Shown here: one piece after another, positions 21,828 through 34,796 of the stretch
Layout: every line of letters starts with the position of its first letter
Numbering within the stretch: position 1 is the stretch's first letter
Assembly (NCBI RefSeq): GCF_000090795.2
Contig: NW_003546696.1
Span: forward strand, 2,239-66,238
DNA from: Amphimedon queenslandica
Taxonomy: Eukaryota > Porifera > Demospongiae > Haplosclerida > Niphatidae
Direction of reading: 5' to 3'
DNA: 64,000 bases
Program-made: the position numbers and the translations under genes
Notes under the pieces: generated by a model
What the model saw: only the letters and a program-made list of their open reading frames with translations
Databases searched by the model: none
Told to the model about the DNA's origin: nothing

Positions 21828-24800
21828 TCATTTAATCTTGCTCTCTGTTTTACTTCCATTTAAGGAAGCTGCTGCTACTGGGGACTGGCATGATTTTAAA
21901 TGGCCGTCTAATTTATCGAAACAGATTTTACAAACTCGTTGGTCCTTGAATAACTGCTCGTGTGGGACAGGAGTGAAGTAATTGGAACACTGCCAACAAA
22001 ATATGCCACCACAACTCCTAAGAAAAGCATAATAATATCTTTATGATTACATTCTCTTCCTCTCTCTCTCTTTACCTGCAATGATGTTTTCTTTTCCCCA
22101 TCCAAAATTCAGCCCCACACGGGCAGTGACTAACAGCGTGATCAGGAATCCAAGTGACTCCATTACTATCAGCAATATCAACACATGTCCAATCGCCGTT
22201 AACTGGACTTGTAGGCTACAAAAAGAGAGAGAGATAAAATTAATATCAAATTTAAAATGAATATTAATATCTTACTTCTTCATTCTTCTCATCATTTACA
22301 GCCAAGCACTCCTCTTCGTTGACCACGCTCACAAAACCCTCCCCGCTAGTAAGAGCCGATTTCACACGCTTCAGTTCCTCCTCAAGGAGATGGACCCGCT
22401 GACGAAGCAATCCTTCTAACTCCGCAACTCGTTCTTGAACCGGATCAACCTGTTTAACAAGCCCGTCTCTTCCCAATAGGCGGAGCCTGGACTCGCACTC
22501 CGAGAACACACTGTAATTGAGAGAGGTGGAGTATGAGAGCCAGGACTTATCGACAGTCGTTGCAAGAGGTAGGGACGAGTTCTTATTGACTTCCTGTACT
22601 GCAAAGGTCGTGAGAGAGGGCTCGGATGTTTCCGGAACAACACGAAAGCTCTCCTCCATGTCAGCAGCAGGGTGATTGACAGAGAGAGAGAAGTTCTGTG
22701 ACTGCCAGAACACTTGACTATCAGTGACAGCAGAGGCAGGAGGTGTAGACTTTGTATCTTTAGCTTCTTCTGTTGTTTCTCCATTAATATTTCTAGCCTC
22801 CTCTTTATTTAGCTCTCCTTCTTCTTCTTCTTCTTCTTCTTTGGTCTTTCCTTCTACTGTCCCTCTCTCTCTCTCCTCCTCCTCTTCTAATGACGTGTCC
22901 CCATTAGAAACAGACACAGTGAAACTCTTATAAACACTCTCATCTCCCTCGCTCTCCTTGTCCTCTTCGACATGGAGAGACAGAGAGGGAATAATCCCGT
23001 TACTCTTTACTGGTACATGTAAGTGACCATTTGGTTTCTCCCTAGTGGGCGTGGAAGGTAGGAGGGGCCTGGAAGAGGGCGGGGGAGGGAGGGTAGTTGT
23101 GTAACGGGTTAGAGGTAAATGGAGGAAAAGCTCTCGCCATAACTTGAGGGAGCGAACTTGATAATTAGGACACAGAACAACCTGTGGACATATTAATTAA
23201 TGATAATTTAACTTTATTAGTAATTGATTGACAGTGACTGCATTTACATGTATAAAGTTGCTCCAAACTTAAGCCAAAAAACCATGGACTATAATGCAGG
23301 GTACTGTACATGTGTATGTCATAAAAATAAATAGGACTGAATTCTCCATTTTTATATTTATTTCTGATGCATGTACATGTACATGTTCTTTTTTTACTAC
23401 TTTTCCAATACACATGTACACGTACTGTTAAACAGCATGCACATTGTATTGTATCATAGCCTTGTAATATCTTACTTCGTCGCCATTTTCTTTATAAATA
23501 GCATTAGTTATTTCCCTTTCTTTCTCCAAACAGTCCCAGAGTGACAATGTCTGGAGTCTGACCAACTCTCTCTCTCTTTCTTGCTCACAGTTGCCAAGGA
23601 ATGTCCCGTAGAGCTGAGAATAACAATGCTGGGCCAATTTAACCTATAATGATAACAATAATTAATAATAATAATAATTAATAATAATAATAATGATAAA
23701 ATTATAATGTACATATATGTACATGTACTGTACATATTTTCCTAATCACATGACATTACTACTACTACCAATTCAACTGAATCAAGTGGATGAGTAAAAA
23801 CACTACAGAAATAGTACTACTGTCCTGCAGATACATGTAGTTGTGAAAGGGGTTCAAAAATACAATGGATAGGTTTTCAAAATTATCCTGGGTTACTCAT
23901 AAAATTTTTCATCATCATAGACTAACCAGGAAGATGCTATTAAACTCAAACGAAGTTGGAAACTGATTACTGATTTGATAAAGACAATCAAGCCACTGGA
24001 GGAATACAGGGCTTTGCTCCCCATCGGGCCCAAAACCACATCGATCGGAGAACTTGTGTCCAAAACTAAGCCACTCCCTTTCAACAAGGACACGAAAGCC
24101 TTCCAGCGAGCGATAGTACGGATCCAAGAGGAGCTGGGCCAGGGAAGTGATCTGTGTTGTTCTGTCCCAACCATCGCTGCAATGAATGAGAACCGGTCTG
24201 GAGTGATGGTGGAGTGTATTGGATACTTCGACTGCTGTTTGTAGCAGCTGGGAGATGTTCTGGAGCCAATGGGTTCCCTCCAATTGAGAGAAAAATCTAA
24301 GAAAGGAGAGAGAGGGGGGAGGGGGTAGAAGAGAAGGAAAAGAGAAGAACAAAGGATTTCACAATTGCATAAATGATAAAATGGTACGTGTACGTGTACA
24401 TTAGTGGAAGGAGAAAGAGAAAGTAAAGTATAAAGATAATGATCCTAGACACAAGAAGGAAGCTAAGAGAGCAGCTATCACTAACAACTAACAATAACAA
24501 TAAGTGTAACTCAATCTAGTGAGTATACTATGTATTTGTGTGTGGATCAATAATACTATAATAAAGAAATAATTATATTAAATTAGTATGTTTATGTAAA
24601 TGTACATACAAGTACATATACCTAATTTGTTCATTTCCAGATAACAAGTTTCTCAGTGATCCAAAGCTAGTCCTCACAGAGTGAATATTAGGCAGTCCTT
24701 TATAAACAATCTCACAGTTCGAGTAATAATCTTGATGCTCACACCCTCCGCCTTTCGCCCTGTTACCAAAAGCCGCGGTATAAGATCTTAAATCAACGAC

Positions 24801-25891
24801 AAGTAGCGAAGGGGTCTGGCCAACTCCATTAGTAATTTTCTCTCCGTGTGACATAACCTCCATAGGAGGGGCGTGAGGGTGACAGGACTTAGAGAGTGCT
24901 TTTAAAAACTGCTCGTCTTCTTGGCACCTCCAGCCAAGGAAACCGACTAGAGGTTGACTAGCACGTGCTAAAACACAGCCATTGCCCTTATGCCTAAAAG
25001 AAGAGAGAGGATAGAGAGAGGGGGAAAAAGAAAGAAGTCTGTATAAACATGTACATGAACAATAAATGTACATTAGAAATGGAGACTAGAGTCTACTAGT
25101 TTATATTAAGCTTATAAAATACACATTAAAATATACAATGTACATATATATACAGTATACATGTAAATGCACAATACAGTGTACAGGTATGGTTGTATTG
25201 TACTACATTGTGTATTTAATGCAATTTCTATGCATTTTTACATTCTTTACAATCAAGTTTGTAGTACTAATAAGAGGTGGGAGGGAGGCTTACCTCCAGA
25301 CGACAGCTGGTAGTCTGCTCAGCGACCGAAACTTGGAGACTTGTAACAAATCAGAGTCAGTGACAGACTGGGGAACAACAAACACTTTTGGATAGGAAGA
25401 ACAGAGTCTGGAAAAGAGAGAGGAGAGAGAGAGGGAGAGAGAGAGAGAGAGGGAGGGGAGAAGTAACAAAAATAATGAAGTGGCAAAACAAAAATTTTAC
25501 GTGTGAGAGAGTAAAGAAAGTGAAAGACAAATGCAAATATAAATAATCCAATTATTTATCTCATAAATAATAATTACTCGTATTTAGCATTAGCATCAGT
25601 TATTCTCCATGTGCCTGGCTTATTAAAACCAAGTCTGGAATATTCCGAAGTTAACAGCTCGGTCGATAAGGAAGGATTACCCCTCCCTGTATAACAATGG
25701 AGGAGAATTAGTGACAAAGGAGCTAATGTATCTCGTACTTTTAAGCTGTCTTTTCTTAACAGTGGAGCCATCAGATAAATAAGCATAGTGTATGAAGGCA
25801 AAAGCATCCCTGAAATTAGCTGAGGGTTTGAGGCTATCTTGAACTCTATGGCACCATAATCTACACTGTTCAAAACTATCCAGCTGCAACC

Positions 25892-25936
<45 letters not shown>

Positions 25937-26542
25937 AGAGACAGAGAGAGTAGAATGTAATATAAATATATGCACATGCACATACAGTGTAGCCTCTATA
26001 TAATGGATACTTTTTGGGACAAGAAAGTGTCTCTGTTATACAGAGGTGTCCTTTACGTGGAGGTTATTTTATACGGTGAGGAATGTAAATGATACACTAG
26101 GTGCTGTCTTAAAATGGTTGTACATTGTCTACATGTACATGTATACCTTAAGCTCCTCCCATCTTTACAAAACACCGAAATGTCGTCAGTCACAGCCTCT
26201 ATGCTCTCTATAAGACCCAATGGCAAACTAACAAAACCTTTCTCCGAAGTCAGAAAGAGCCGGAAGTTAGTGAGTACTATGAAATGAGATCCATTGTCGT
26301 GTAGGCTGATGAAACGTGACGCCTCTCCAGGAATCAACTGAAAGGGAACTTCAGTATCAACGCTACAACCATCATCTGAAGAAAGAGAGGGGGGAGAGGA
26401 AGAGAGAGGGAAAGAGAGAAGGAGGGGCATTATTAATGTGATAATTTTGCTTGTTTTTTTTCTTATTACCATATACAGGTGGGCTGTCTTGCTGTGGATA
26501 GAGTTCACTTAACAGAAGACCAGTTAAGCTGTCTTCGTCCAT
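21828..26542 (-). CDS. Myotubularin-related phosphatase, MTMR3/MTMR4 type, with FYVE finger
   Basis: Removes the 3-phosphate from PI3P and PI(3,5)P2 on endosomal and autophagic membranes. The first exon (26470-26542) begins MDEDSLTGLLL. Then come a PH-GRAM domain (PFQLIPGEASRFISLHD to FEQCRLWCHRVQDSL), the catalytic region (SYTAAFGNRAKGGGCE), and the active-site loop HCSDGWDRT with the CX5R motif intact. A long acidic, low-complexity linker with a coiled coil follows, then a C-terminal FYVE finger (CPCGAEFW, KHHCR, CGGIFCWQC, RVCKIC). The reading frame shifts between 25574 and 25889 are explained by a 52-bp intron ending TTATACAG. The FYVE tail ends at TGA 21828. It shares a 290-bp divergent promoter region with VPS29. 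Confidence 0.9.
23265..23400. repeat. Single degenerate unit of the dispersed repeat
   Basis: AAAACCATGGACTATAATGC, AATTCTCCATTTTTAT and a TACATG run mark one worn unit in an intron of the MTMR3/4-type gene. Confidence 0.55.
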
Positions 26543-26832
26543 ACCTAGCTTTCTCTTTTAAATCTGCCGAAAAGAATTGGAGAAAAAATAACCTAAAACT
26601 TTATCTTTTATATAATTTCTAGTCTACCTTTTCTCTCTCTCTATTCTTCTTCAGCACGCTCTAGCCTTCTTATCATTCAAAGAAATGCTGCAGCATTTTA
26701 TCCACTTGAGAGAAGAGAGAAAGAAAGAGGGGGAAGGTCTGAAGATAAGAAACTGAGCAGACACACACTCAGTCTCTCCTCCTATTTTTGCTTTGTTGTG
26801 ACGTCAAGCTTTTACACGTGACCCGAAACAAG
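26543..26832. promoter_or_regulatory. Putative shared promoter, MTMR3/4-type gene and VPS29
   Basis: 290 bp between divergent start codons, CT-rich on one side. It contains GTGACGTCA, a CRE-like half-palindrome, at about 26800. Bidirectional use is inferred from spacing. Confidence 0.4.
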
Positions 26833-28283
26833 ATGGTGGTAAGCTGTGAAGAGTCTTTAACCGACCTATACCCCTCATTTCTCTCTCCTTTTCTCCCCCA
26901 CACAGCTAGTACTGATCATAGGAGACTGTCACATACCGCACAGAGCAAACTCTTTACCGCCTCAGTTTAAAAAACTACTGGTAGGAGAGTTTAGATGAGC
27001 CACACCCATTTTTGAGTTACACACCTTTTCTCTCCTTTTTCTTCAGGTTCCAGGGAAGATACAGCATATACTATGTACAGGCAATCTTTGTTCTAAGGAG
27101 ATGCATGATTACCTCAAGACGCTGGCTAGTGACGTACACGTGGTGAGAGGAGACTTTGATGAAGTAAGAATACATTATGTCTCCTGAAATAAAACACTGT
27201 ATCTAATGCATCTATGTATATCTTCATGTATGCATGATATATACATGTACTGTATGTTCCTATCGATTTGTATGTATATAGTATAACTCGCCACCTAGCT
27301 ACATACATGTACATATAATAAGACCACTTTTATATATTAAGGGCATTTATTGATATCATTATTGCTACAAAATTCTATAATAGTACATTTTAAAAGGTGT
27401 TGCCTCTGTATTAAGGATCATCACAATGGTTTAACTCCTCCTGAATATAAAAAGGCTCCAATGTATATTGCAAGTATACTGTACCTTTGTATACAGTTTT
27501 TTTAAATAAAAAAGTTGGTCTAGCATTCACGTGTGCATTAAATGCAGTTGTTGTCAGCTCATCCAAGACTTCCTTTGCCAAAATTTAATACAAACATCGC
27601 CTGATGTCAATGTTTAATAAAAATACAACAACTCTTCCTACTGACTCATTGTGTTATTTTTGTGGCATAGAGTACCCAGTATCCCGAACAGAAGGTAGTT
27701 ACTGTAGGACAGTTCAAGATAGGCCTAACCCACGGACACCAGATTGTTCCTTGGGGAGACATCGAGAGCTTATCTCTAGTGAGATCCATCCCCTCTCTCT
27801 CTCTCTCTCCATTTTATAATCCTTTTTCTTTTACCAATACAGGTTCAAAGACAATTAGATGTGGATATTTTAATCTCAGGCCACACACACAAAGTATGCA
27901 TGCACGCATGTAACTTTACATTGATTGTTTGATTGATTTTGATTTGATTTTGATTTGAATTTGATTTTGATTTAAATTGTTTTTGTTATAGTTTTCGGCT
28001 GTAGAGAAAGAAGGAAAGTTTTACGTTAACCCAGGTTCAGCAACTGGTGCATACAACGCCCTAGATGTGTAAGTATATGTAATATTATAATTATAAGTTA
28101 AGGTACCAAGATAATGATTGGCTAATAAAGTTCAATCTTATTATTATGCCTACATGTATTTGTAGTGATGTAGTACCTTCGTTTGTCCTAATGGACATCC
28201 AAGGGTCCCAGATTGTTGTCTATGTGTACCAGCTGTATAAAGACGTCAAAGTACAAAAGATTGAGCACAAGAAGAAGACATAG
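26833..28283 (+). CDS. VPS29: Retromer subunit VPS29
   Basis: Scaffold of the retromer complex, which sorts cargo from endosomes to Golgi or plasma membrane; it has a phosphoesterase fold. Seven exons: 26833-26838, 26906-26980, 27047-27163, 27671-27778, 27843-27893, 27992-28068, 28166-28283. They join in frame to 183 residues, against 182 in human. Seen: GDCHIPHR near the N terminus, [44 protein letters not shown] and a basic C terminus. The first exon codes only MV. A poly(A)-like AATAAA lies about 20 bp after the stop. Confidence 0.96.
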
Positions 28284-28533
28284 GAGGAAAAGAAAGATAA
28301 TAAACCGTTTTATTCTTTAATAGTCGTGTATTCGATTTCTCTTTACTCTCCGTACACTATGTGTGTGTGTTATTATTAGATAAATTTATAATGTATCCGA
28401 ATTGTTTGTATGTATGTGCTTATTTGTGTGTCTAAAAGGCTAATGATTGATTATTTTTACCTACAAAAAAAGGCAAAAAATTTTGAAATACTTATGAGGA
28501 ATCACAGAATTAGACATTTGTGGGCGTGGTCAC

Positions 28534-28547
28534 GTTGTCCCAGCAAC
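28534..28547 (+). promoter_or_regulatory. RFX X-box before IFT22
   Basis: GTTGTCCCAGCAAC fits the X-box consensus RYYNYY-N(1-3)-RRNRAC exactly. It ends 12 bp before the IFT22 start codon. RFX factors switch on ciliary genes across animals. Confidence 0.65.
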
Positions 28548-28559
28548 CAATAAATAAAG

Positions 28560-29536
28560 ATGGCGCTGAAGGCAAAGATTCTTGTTGGCGGACCACAAGA
28601 GGTAAGAACGTACTGAAAAGACTTTTATAATGTCCTATTATGTGTAGTCAGGTAAAACCTACGTCTCTAACGTATTAGCTGATGCGACAGAGAGTCTGGG
28701 AGGCGAATACCAACCAACAAAGGGAGTGAGATTGTTAGAGTTTGAAGTGGATGGAGAGAGAGGGAGAGGAGAAGGACTGGTGAGAGTTGGAGTGGAGCTC
28801 TGGGACGCTGGAGGTGGGAAGGAGTACGAGACATGCTGGCCTGCGTTTGCTAAAGAAACAAAAGGCTTAGTCCTAGTCTACAACCCAGCAGTATCAGAAC
28901 AAAGCAAAGTAGTTGAGAAATGGTACGTCATTCATTTATTATAAACCAGTGTGAATAGTTTTACATCTATGCATGTAGGTACAAGTATTTCGTGAAACAG
29001 TACGGGCTGAGAGACAGTCAATGCATGTTACTAGCTATTCATAAATCAGACAGTCGGCCTGCACAAGATTGGACAGTACCTCCTGGTAAGACACAGAGAT
29101 TATAATAAATCATTTTTAATATTGCAATCACATTATTTGACTGAAAAAAGGCAGCAATATTTGCACATTGAAATAAAACTGAAAAGTAAAGTTTGCAGCT
29201 CATATCTATCATCTACATGTACATGTATGTACAATAATAATCTCAATATATACATGTACATGTTGCTTTATTTTAAAGACTAATAGTAGAACTGTACTTT
29301 GATTGCTACATGTACATGTAAATTGGAACTAGTCATGGTAGAAATGAACATACAGGTACATGTATTTTGTATCTCTTGTAGCTCTACAGAGTGTGAGGTG
29401 CACTCATTTTGCCATTGATGACAATCCTGATGCTATCAAGAAAACATTTACCGATTTCATAATGGAGCTACTGAATATCATACAAGAGAAGCAGGAGAAA
29501 GAAGAGCAGGGGATAGTAGGAAAGAGAAAGAACTAG
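28560..29536 (+). CDS. IFT22: Intraflagellar transport protein 22 (RABL5)
   Basis: Small Rab-like GTPase of the IFT-B complex, moving cargo along cilia. Four exons (28560-28601, 28648-28922, 28979-29085, 29382-29536) join to 192 residues, close to the 185 of human. Seen: the P-loop GGPQESGKT, which carries Glu in the usual variable position as in IFT22, PTKGVRLLEFE, LWDAGGGKEYE in place of DTAGxE, and CMLLAIHKSD in place of NKxD. The start codon lies in AAGATGGCG, a YY1-like context. It is convergent with GLE1; the stops are 197 bp apart. Confidence 0.95.
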
Positions 29537-29732
29537 TAATCATTTAAACATTATTTTTATGAACCTCTTTCTACAAAAAACTCTTCCGATTCTACTTAAT
29601 CAATAATACTCTTGACATTACAAGGCATGAATTTATTAGAAAAAAAATGAAAAGTGAATTGTCAAGTGATTAAAAATGATAGAAAATTATTTTACATTAT
29701 TTTGTGTCTCTTTCTTACAATGATTGATTGAT

Positions 29733-32700
29733 TCATTCTCCAATAATAGAGACTTCTCTCCTTCTCCAGAAATCATCAGTTAAAACACCATCAGGGACAG
29801 GAATACGTCCCTCCTTCATACATTTCTATTATAAAACAAAATTTCTGTAAATACATGTACATACATGTACATGTAAATGTACTGTCACTACTGTACATGG
29901 TCTTGGGCCAAATTTCATCAAAAATGAAAAGGAGAGAATCCTTCACTTTTATAATTTTACCTGACACATATACATGTACTTATGTTGTGTAAAAAGTGTG
30001 AGATGATTTCAATCAAATTTGGATTTTTTTTTACAAATTTTTAAAGTTGCTCTAAAATCAGGCCAAAGTCCCTGTACTATATATAGTACATGTACATGTA
30101 CATGGTCTCGAGCCAAATTTCATTAAAAATAAAAAAGGAGAGATTCTACATTTTGATACAATGTAGAACATTCACATGTAGTGCCAACCTCTAAAAAGAG
30201 TTGAAGTTCAACAAAAGGTTGTCTCTCTCCAGAAGCAGTTACACTCTCAATCCTAAGAAAGAAGCGAAATATTGTCCATGTATACATGTACAGATTGTAT
30301 GATTATACTTTTTTATGTACTCCTGCCATAAAAATAACACGATCTTCTTAAACTGTCGGCCATACTTCTTCATCAAGCCATGCCCAGCCACCTAAAAGAT
30401 AACATCAATACAAAGATCACATTCACCATCAGTTTACATGCACTTAATATACATAATTATACACATACATGTACATGTACATGTACATGTATATTTACAT
30501 GTACATGTACCTCCAATAAGCTTTTTAGTGCTATAGCAGTGATGTTATGCTGTGGCTCAGAATTAAGCAACCTTGCAATTAGCGTCCAGCCATTATCAAG
30601 GCCATGATGATTCGGCTATAAGAATAATAATTAAGTAACGATAGTAAATTTCAAGTACATGTATGTGCACTGACCACTCCCATTATAGGTGTGGTTTGAA
30701 TGACAGCTGCATAAAGTTTTACACAGCCACTCAGTCTGTCATTAAACAGTTTGTCCTCCTCAAGGATCCCACCAACAACTTTATAACCTAACAACCTGAG
30801 AGAGAGAGAGAAGAGAGAGAATTAAAGGAGACATGTTGATATTTCTCATACTTTTTAAACTCAATCTCACTCATTCCTTTGTTCTTCCTGAAGTAGAGCG
30901 GTACTAGTACAGGACAAGTGTGGTAGCAGTGGGCAAGGAAAAGGTCACCAAACTCAGGGAAATTGTGCCAAAGGAGGACAACAATACCAGCCAGGGTAAA
31001 GACAAACCTCGAGGCCTCTCCAGCTTGCTCCTTATATGGATATATGGAATACAAGTACATGTAATTGTAATTTGTAAATGTTACAGGAACTGACAAAAGG
31101 TACGTACCATTTGGTGGGTAATTGAATTCATCTTTACAGTCAAAAAAGGTCAACTTGCACATGTCCAATTTAACTTATCTTTTTGGATAGAGTGCAAAAA
31201 GTTTTTTGACATTTTTTGCAATCATTGCTTTTTCAAAACCACACTTGCAAGTTGAATTTTTTAACTTTAACGATGAATTTAATTACTGTAACTGCCAAAT
31301 GGTACCTTTTGTCAGTTCCAGTCACAAATGTAGGGCAAACACAATGTGCATGCATAGCTATATCTTATTTTATTAATCTTTATACATGTACAGTGTATAT
31401 GCTGTGTCTTAGTCTTACTACTATTTTCCTAGCCAGTAGGTTAATGCAGTAGTCCCTGGCCAATGGATGGTCTTTCACGGTTACTCTTTTGCCAGATACT
31501 TCAATGATATCTCCAGACAACAATCTCTTTATTTGTTGGACAATATGAAGGAGCTGACTACCAGTTTGACCAGAAACCGCACCAACCATATTGACTGCTT
31601 TCTGAAGGCTGAACTTGTACTTTTTCATCTATAGAAATGAACAGGTATACATGTACATGTACATGTACATGTATGTACATGTACATGGACAATAAATCCA
31701 CTCTTAATTGTGATAGTGTGGACTGATTCTTAGTGCTTTAATTTTTAGCAAATAATGAATGACTTTCATTTAGCATTTTGAAGATCCATGACTTTTTGCT
31801 AGAATCAGTATATACATGTACATGTACACACAATTAAATCTGAATTTAAGGTACATTTTACATGTACATGTAATAAGGGAGGAGTGGATGGCAAACCTGT
31901 GGATCACTTGTTTTAGAAAATGTTGCAGTCTGAGTGTTGGCTTTCTCCAATTTCTCAATCAATTCCTCATATCTTTGCAAAGCAGACTTGGGTATAATCA
32001 CTGGAAAAGAGAAAGAGAGGGGAAAGAGAATGGAGAAAATAAAAGAGGGAAAAGAAATAAAGAAAGAAATCAAGACCTATTGAAGGAGTCTTTAACTAAC
32101 TAAGTCCATTGTCACCAGTCGCTGCTGCTACAGGAGCAGATCCTTTTTCATTCTGAGTCTTAGCTGAAGGCGTTGTTGCTGTTCCTTGAGTCTTTTTGAG
32201 ATCTTCAAGTCTTTTTCTCTCTGCCTCTCTGCCCTCCTCCTCCTTCTGCTTCTTCTGTTTCTCTATCAAGTCAGCTCCAGCTTTGTTTGCTCTCTCCACC
32301 TCTTCTTTGATGAGAGGGAGCAATGGAAGAAGACCAGTCACTAATGACTTTATATTATTTAACTAAATAAAGAGAAAAGAGGTTCATCAAATCCAACAAT
32401 CAAATCACTGCTAAAAGATAAATGTACATGTACATGTACATGTACAGCATGTTAGTGCAGTACTCTTAACAAAGTTGAGGATCTGTGAATCTATAATATA
32501 ATGTATACATGTACATGTACATGTACATGTATACAAAATGTACAGTTATGTACAGTAGGTAAAGTAGAGCAGTCTTTAAAATTTCTCTCCCTCTCCCTCT
32601 CTCTCCTATTACCATAAGAGGATCAGGTGATTCTGCTGCTCTTTGTTCTTCAATATTTTGTAGTATACTTGTAGCCCTTTGGTCAAACTGGAGTGGAGCA

Positions 32701-32808
32701 TTGTTATCCATTAGTTGATGATATCGACATCCATCCAGCAGTCGCTTCCCTTTCTCTTTCAAAATCAAGACATCTTTTTCCAGTTTGCTCAACAACTCTT
32801 TTCTAGAG

Positions 32809-32853
<45 letters not shown>

Positions 32854-34560
32854 CTTACAATAATTGTAAAGGAGACTCCTAATACCTTTGTTGTATTTTC
32901 AAAATGGTTTGTTTCATCTTTTCCTGGTTGTCATGTATTCGCTTCTCAGTGATCTAGCAACAATTGTAATAATAACAATAGACATACAATGTATGGGTGT
33001 AGAGTACATGTACATGTACATATACGCAGTATACATTATAAACATGTACATTGTACATGTACAGTACCTCAGAATACTCTTGGTAGCTTATTCTTATCCG
33101 CTCTTCCTCTTTCTCTGCTTCCTGCATTCTATTAATAGTAACATAATTAATGGTACATCAGACTAAGAGCAACACTCATAATGAATTGGCATATGCATGT
33201 ACATGTAATGGTCATAACTCAAAAAATTGAAGTCGGAATCAGCTCAAACTTTCTACGTAGCATAAGTACATCAATATGCATCAGAAAATGTATTAAAAAT
33301 TGGGGGTGATTTTGGAGCCATTTTTTGGAAAAAACCATGGGCTATAGTACAGGGTATTTTTCCGAAATTTGGAGATTTAAAAAAATGGCCGTAACTTAAA
33401 AAATTGAAGCCGGAATTGGTTCAAACTTTCTACATAGCATAAGTACATCAATATGTATCAGAAAATGTAATAAAAATTGGGGGTGATTTCGGAGCCATTT
33501 TTTGGAAAAAACCATGGGCTATAGTACAGGGTATTTTTCCGAAATTTGGAGACTTAAAAAAATGGCCGTAACTCAAAAAATTGAAGCCGGAATTGGTTCA
33601 AACTTTCTACATAGCATAAGGACATCAATATGTATCAGAAAATGTAATAAAAATTGGGGGTGATTTCGGAGCCATTTTTTGGAAAAGGGTATTTTTCCGA
33701 AATTTGGAGATTTTAAAAAATGGCCGTAACTCAAAAAATTGAAGTCGGAATTGGTTCAAACTTAGTACATCAATATGTATCAGAAAATGTAATAAAAATT
33801 GGGGGTGATTTCGGAGCCATTTTTTGGAAAAAACCATGGGCTATAGTACAGGGTACTTTTCCGAAATTTAGAGTATTAAAAAATTGTCATACATGTAGTG
33901 GTGTACATGTACACGCACCCTCTCTTTTATGCAAATATCTTACAAGGAATGCTCATCCATCGTTCTTTGGAAACTATCATCTTCTCTCATCATTTGAAGT
34001 CGTTCCTCTCTCTCACTAGTCCGGAGACTATGCTCTGATAGTATCCTCTTCTTCTCTTCAAGAAAATGTGACCTCCTTTTTTTTATACACTCCTAGAGAC
34101 AAAATTAATATAAAAACAAGCCATTTTCTCTCTCTCTTTACTGTAATCTCCTTTGTCTCATCATCTGAAAGTACATCAGTATCTATCCTTTTACTCCAAG
34201 ATGGTGGAGACTGGGGTAAAGTTGTCGACGTTAAAATTAAATTATTTGTCTCGTCTCTAAAATAATTTGTACATGCATGTACGTACATGTAACGTAATCG
34301 TCACATGACTTACAGAGATGCTGGTGGTGTCGGTTCTGGGGAAGGTAAAAGGGGAGGAGATTTTGGGCGTGGTCTGTTATACTTTTGAGTAAAAGAATTG
34401 TGGATCCCCGGGGGGCTTGAGATATTGTTTAATAATTCCTAAAAATAAAGAAATTAAAATGAACACAGGAATTTTTTACCAGTTGTTCCTTTGGTGAGAG
34501 AGGATCTAGAGCTAGCCGTCCTTTTGGAGTGTCTTTTAATGCCTCCACGATAGACGCCAT
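29733..34560 (-). CDS. GLE1: mRNA export factor GLE1
   Basis: GLE1 sits on the cytoplasmic face of the nuclear pore and, with inositol hexakisphosphate, activates the DEAD-box helicase DBP5 to release exported mRNA. Seen from the N terminus: MASIVEALKDTPKGRLALD, a proline-rich stretch, a long charged coiled coil (EEKKRILSEHSLR to KELLSKLEKDVLILKEKGKR), and an Ala/Lys linker. The conserved C-terminal HEAT-like domain follows (KYKFSLQKAVN, RLLSGDIIEVSGKRV, EFGDLFLAHCYHTCP, LNSEPQHNI) and ends RIPVPDGVLTDDFWRRR. Start taken at 34560; an in-frame Met at 34611 adds 17 residues. Introns contain dispersed repeats, TACATG runs and a MITE. The stop is at 29733. Confidence 0.93.
29900..30160. repeat. 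Dispersed repeat, two units in a GLE1 intron
   Basis: Two units with GGCCAAATTTCATCAAAAAT, AAAGTGTGAGATGATTTCAA and a stretched dyad (CCCTGTACTATATATAGTAC). Subtype as at 9860. Confidence 0.65.
30460..30510. repeat. TACATG microsatellite
   Basis: Near-perfect runs of the self-complementary hexamer TACATG. Similar runs lie at about 31650-31690, 32420-32445, 32500-32530 and 33005-33065, all inside GLE1 introns. Confidence 0.8.
31086..31319. mobile_element. Foldback MITE in a GLE1 intron
   Basis: Both ends read GGAACTGACAAAAGGTAC inward and the similarity continues for about 50 bp (CCATTTGG, AATTGAATTCATC against AATTAAATTCATC). The centre is also inverted (CAACTTGCA against TGCAAGTTG). Length about 234 bp, no coding frame. 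Confidence 0.75.
33215..33880. repeat. Dispersed repeat, four tandem units in a GLE1 intron
   Basis: Four successive units of about 165 bp with AAAAAATTGAAG, CATAAG-ACATCAATATG, GGGGGTGATTTCGGAGCC and GGGCTATAGTACAGGGTA. One unit is shortened around 33690 and 33760. Same subtype as at 15690. Confidence 0.8.
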
Positions 34561-34796
34561 GTTTAAGGGATGACCACGCCTTAATTGGCGGGAAATTCGA
34601 CCGCCAAACAATAATTCGTAAATTAATGTGTAATTATCATCATTGCAGTTGCAGATTCTTTTAAAATAAATATTAACTTGAATTATCTAATAATAATAAT
34701 AATTGCTAGTGTGAAAGTTATAGTTACTACTCCGCATTACACAATAAATTAATTTAATGAGAGTTGACATTAATTGCAAGATATGAGGATTATTAT
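34561..34796. other. GLE1 promoter side and myosin 3' flank
   Basis: 236 bp between the GLE1 start and the myosin stop; both genes are on the minus strand. AT-rich with an AATAAT run. Confidence 0.4.

Noticed and set aside
21908-22105. Apparent loss of the last FYVE cysteine in the MTMR3/4-type gene
   Set aside because: Reading the wrong frame of this exon gives that impression; the correct frame reads RVCKIC and continues to a stop at 21828.
25574-25889. Apparent frameshift in the MTMR3/4-type catalytic region
   Set aside because: Explained by a 52-bp intron from GTACGAG to TTATACAG with matching phase.
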